The notes beneath the pieces were generated by a model. The model was not told the DNA's origin and did no database searches. It saw only the letters and a program-made list of their open reading frames with translations. From Vibrio agarivorans (GTDB lineage Bacteria > Pseudomonadota > Gammaproteobacteria > Enterobacterales > Vibrionaceae), in contig NZ_JAUFQF010000004.1 in assembly GCF_030409635.1 (NCBI RefSeq), positions 468,241-532,240 of the forward strand: 64,000 bases of DNA. Reading direction: 5' to 3'. Made by a program: the position numbers and the translations under genes. Positions 62,273 to 64,000 of this stretch are shown here, one piece after another. The first letter of the stretch is position 1; each line of letters opens with the position of its first letter.

Positions 62273-63202
62273 ATGACTAACTCTCTATACAAAAAGCACA
62301 TTATCTCGATTCCTGAGCTATCTCGCCAAGAACTTGAGCTAATTGTTGATACGGCAGGCCAGCTAAAAGCAAATCCTCGCCCAGAGCTGATTAAAAACAA
62401 AGTGGTCGCGAGCTGCTTCTTTGAGCCTTCAACTCGAACGCGTTTGTCGTTTGAAACGGCTATTCAGCGTATTGGTGGTGATGTCATCGGTTTTGACAGC
62501 GGTGGTAACACCTCACTGGCAAAGAAAGGGGAAACACTGGCAGACTCAGTTCAGGTGATCTCTTCTTATGTCGATGCGTTTGTTATGCGCCACCCACAAG
62601 AAGGGGCTGCGCGCCTTGCTTCAGAGTTTTCTAATGGCGTACCCGTGATCAACGGTGGTGACGGAGCAAACCAACACCCAACACAAACCCTGCTGGATCT
62701 TTTCAGTATCGCTGAAACTCAAGGCCGCCTAGATAACCTCAATGTGGCTTTTGTTGGCGACCTAAAATATGGCCGCACAGTACACTCTCTGACTCAAGCT
62801 TTGGCGAAGTTCAACAATGTTCGTTTCTACTTCATTGCGCCTGATGCACTCGCCATGCCTGATTACATCTGTGAAGAGCTCGACGAAGCAGGGATTAAGT
62901 ACAGCTTGCACAATGATATGGAGAGTGTCGTGCCTGAACTGGATATTCTCTATATGACTCGTGTGCAAAAAGAGCGCTTTGACGAGTCAGAGTATGCCCA
63001 CATCAAGTCGGCTTACATTCTTACCGCCGATATTTTGAAAGAGGCGAAGAGCAACCTTAAAGTGTTACACCCACTGCCACGCGTTGATGAGATCACCGTG
63101 GATGTGGATAAGACCCCACACGCTTATTACTTTGAACAAGCTGAGAATGGTGTTTACGCTCGCCAAGCTTTGCTCGCTCTTGTTCTTAACGAAACCCTGT
63201 AA
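62273..63202 (+). CDS. pyrB: Aspartate carbamoyltransferase catalytic subunit
   Basis: 309 residues. Commits carbamoyl phosphate and aspartate to pyrimidine synthesis. Motifs: [12 protein letters not shown] (carbamoyl phosphate), [26 protein letters not shown], and HPLPRVDEI near the C-terminus. It is the E. coli type, forming a dodecamer with the regulatory chain encoded next, nine bases on. Confidence 0.97.
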   Translation: MTNSLYKKHIISIPELSRQELELIVDTAGQLKANPRPELIKNKVVASCFFEPSTRTRLSFETAIQRIGGDVIGFDSGGNTSLAKKGETLADSVQVISSYVDAFVMRHPQEGAARLASEFSNGVPVINGGDGANQHPTQTLLDLFSIAETQGRLDNLNVAFVGDLKYGRTVHSLTQALAKFNNVRFYFIAPDALAMPDYICEELDEAGIKYSLHNDMESVVPELDILYMTRVQKERFDESEYAHIKSAYILTADILKEAKSNLKVLHPLPRVDEITVDVDKTPHAYYFEQAENGVYARQALLALVLNETL

Positions 63203-63214
63203 TGGAGTAAAATG

Positions 63215-63676
63215 ATGGCTAAAGAAACCCAGTTGCAAGTAGAAGCAATCAAAAACGGTACGGTTATCGACCATATTCCAGCACAAGTAGGCATTAAGGT
63301 GTTGCGCCTTTTTGATATGGATAAGTCTAATCAGCGCGTGACGATCGGTCTTAACTTGCCTTCGTCTGCGTTAGGTGCAAAAGACCTATTGAAGATTGAG
63401 AATGTGTATATCAATGAAGAGCAAGCGAACAAGCTGGCACTTTACGCCCCTCATGCCACCGTTAACCAGATTGAAAACTACGAAGTGTCACGTAAGTTGC
63501 CACTGGTACTGCCAAAGCAGGTGACCAATGTCTTTGAGTGTCCGAACACCAACTGCATCACGCACAATGAGCCAGTTGAAAGCAGCTTCAACGTTATCGA
63601 AAAGAATGACGATATTCGCCTCAAGTGCAAATACTGTGAAAAAGTGTTCTCGCGCGAGATCGTGACTGAAAGATAA
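63215..63676 (+). CDS. pyrI: Aspartate carbamoyltransferase regulatory subunit
   Basis: 153 residues. Binds CTP and ATP and gives allosteric control of PyrB. The four zinc-ligand cysteines are at 109, 114, 138 and 141 (ECPNTNC and KCKYC), the same numbers as in E. coli. The nucleotide-binding N-terminal domain has [18 protein letters not shown]. The ATG at 63215 (MAKETQLQV) has GGAG seven bases upstream; the adjacent ATG at 63212 is also possible. Confidence 0.97.
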   Translation: MAKETQLQVEAIKNGTVIDHIPAQVGIKVLRLFDMDKSNQRVTIGLNLPSSALGAKDLLKIENVYINEEQANKLALYAPHATVNQIENYEVSRKLPLVLPKQVTNVFECPNTNCITHNEPVESSFNVIEKNDDIRLKCKYCEKVFSREIVTER

Positions 63677-63699
63677 TCTGCGGATTTTTGCAAAGTAAT

Positions 63700-63727
63700 A
63701 AATACCTCGCGATGCGGGGTATTTTTC
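63700..63727 (+). terminator. Intrinsic terminator of pyrBI
   Basis: An 11-bp stem AAATACCTCGC/GCGGGGTATTT with one T-G pair, a 3-base loop and T-rich tail. Confidence 0.85.
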
Positions 63728-63794
63728 TTTACGCCAGCGAAAATTGACGGCAAACTGATTTCTCATTTACCTATCTACAATTCGGAAGATTACA

Positions 63795-64000
63795 ATGACT
63801 AAAGTACTTCACACAGACTCTGCTCCAGCGGCTATCGGCCCATACATTCAAGGTGTTGACCTAGGTAACATGGTTCTGACTTCAGGCCAGATCCCTGTAA
63901 ACCCAGCAACAGGTGAAGTATCAACAGATATCGCAGAGCAAGCTCGTCAATCTCTAGAAAACGTAAAAGCGGTTGTTGAATCTTCAGGTCTCTCGGTTTC
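63795..64000 (+). CDS. ridA: Reactive intermediate/imine deaminase RidA, N-terminal part
   Basis: Partial gene: 68 codons before the right edge. It starts MTKVLHTDSAPAAIGPYIQG, with SGQIPVNPATGE next, the standard N-terminal half of YjgF/YER057c proteins that hydrolyse toxic 2-aminoacrylate-type imines formed by PLP enzymes. The catalytic Arg lies beyond the window. It follows pyrBI as in many gammaproteobacteria. Confidence 0.93.
   Translation, partial: MTKVLHTDSAPAAIGPYIQGVDLGNMVLTSGQIPVNPATGEVSTDIAEQARQSLENVKAVVESSGLSV

Overview
The window looks like a chromosomal core segment of a Vibrio species (Vibrionaceae, Gammaproteobacteria). Three things support this. Nearly every protein reads as the ortholog of a well-known enterobacterial or vibrio protein, judged from remembered family sequences rather than a search. 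The gene order keeps classic gammaproteobacterial blocks: lepA-lepB-rnc-era-recO-pdxJ-acpS, rpoE-rseABC, leuO/leuABCD, rapA/rluA and pyrBI. Two neighbouring genes, a glycosyltransferase of the MJ1255/VC2487 family and a PAP2 phosphatase, sit beside leuO as I recall for Vibrio cholerae. I see no insertion sequence, phage, integron or CRISPR array.

Layout. 1-3.2 kb: the start of rlmD and the hybrid kinase gene barA. 3.2-12.5 kb: a long minus-strand run holding acpS, pdxJ, recO, era, rnc, lepB, lepA and the envelope-stress operon rpoE-rseA-rseB-rseC. 12.8-17.6 kb: nadB, ygfX/sdhE, ygfZ, a YbaK-like deacylase, an unannotated structured RNA candidate and the small stress gene ytfK. 17.6-24.3 kb: ubiI-ubiH-ygfB opposite zapA, 6S RNA (ssrS), fthC, rpiA and serA. 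24.3-37.3 kb: ilvIH, an acyl-CoA synthetase, leuO, the glycosyltransferase/PAP2 pair and a TetR-controlled RND efflux operon. 37.4-43.5 kb: the leucine operon with its leader peptide and attenuator, then a DUF547 gene. 43.5-49.8 kb: a complete rRNA operon on the minus strand (16S, tRNA-Ile, tRNA-Ala, 23S, 5S, tRNA-Thr, second 5S). 49.8-64 kb: tRNA-Leu, an RDD membrane protein, hprA, rluA, a divergent Nramp-like transporter, rapA, a PIN-PhoH protein, argF, a LysR/aldo-keto reductase/HbpS module, pyrL-pyrBI and the start of ridA.

How the genes work together. Several amino-acid and pyrimidine pathways meet here. leuABCD (leucine), ilvIH (branched chain), serA (serine), argF and pyrBI all draw on central precursors; argF and pyrBI both consume carbamoyl phosphate. 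leuABCD and pyrBI are each preceded by a readable leader peptide and terminator, so attenuation can be read directly from the sequence. Translation and RNA maturation genes (rnc, era, lepA, rluA, ygfZ, the rRNA operon) and envelope functions (lepB, rpoE-rseABC, the RND pump) make up most of the rest.

The least explained items are the structured RNA candidate at about 16911-17093, the Nramp-like transporter without the usual metal-binding motif, a twin palindromic operator upstream of the TetR gene, a large hairpin between tRNA-Ile and tRNA-Ala, and an intrinsic terminator lying inside the rRNA operon between the two 5S genes.
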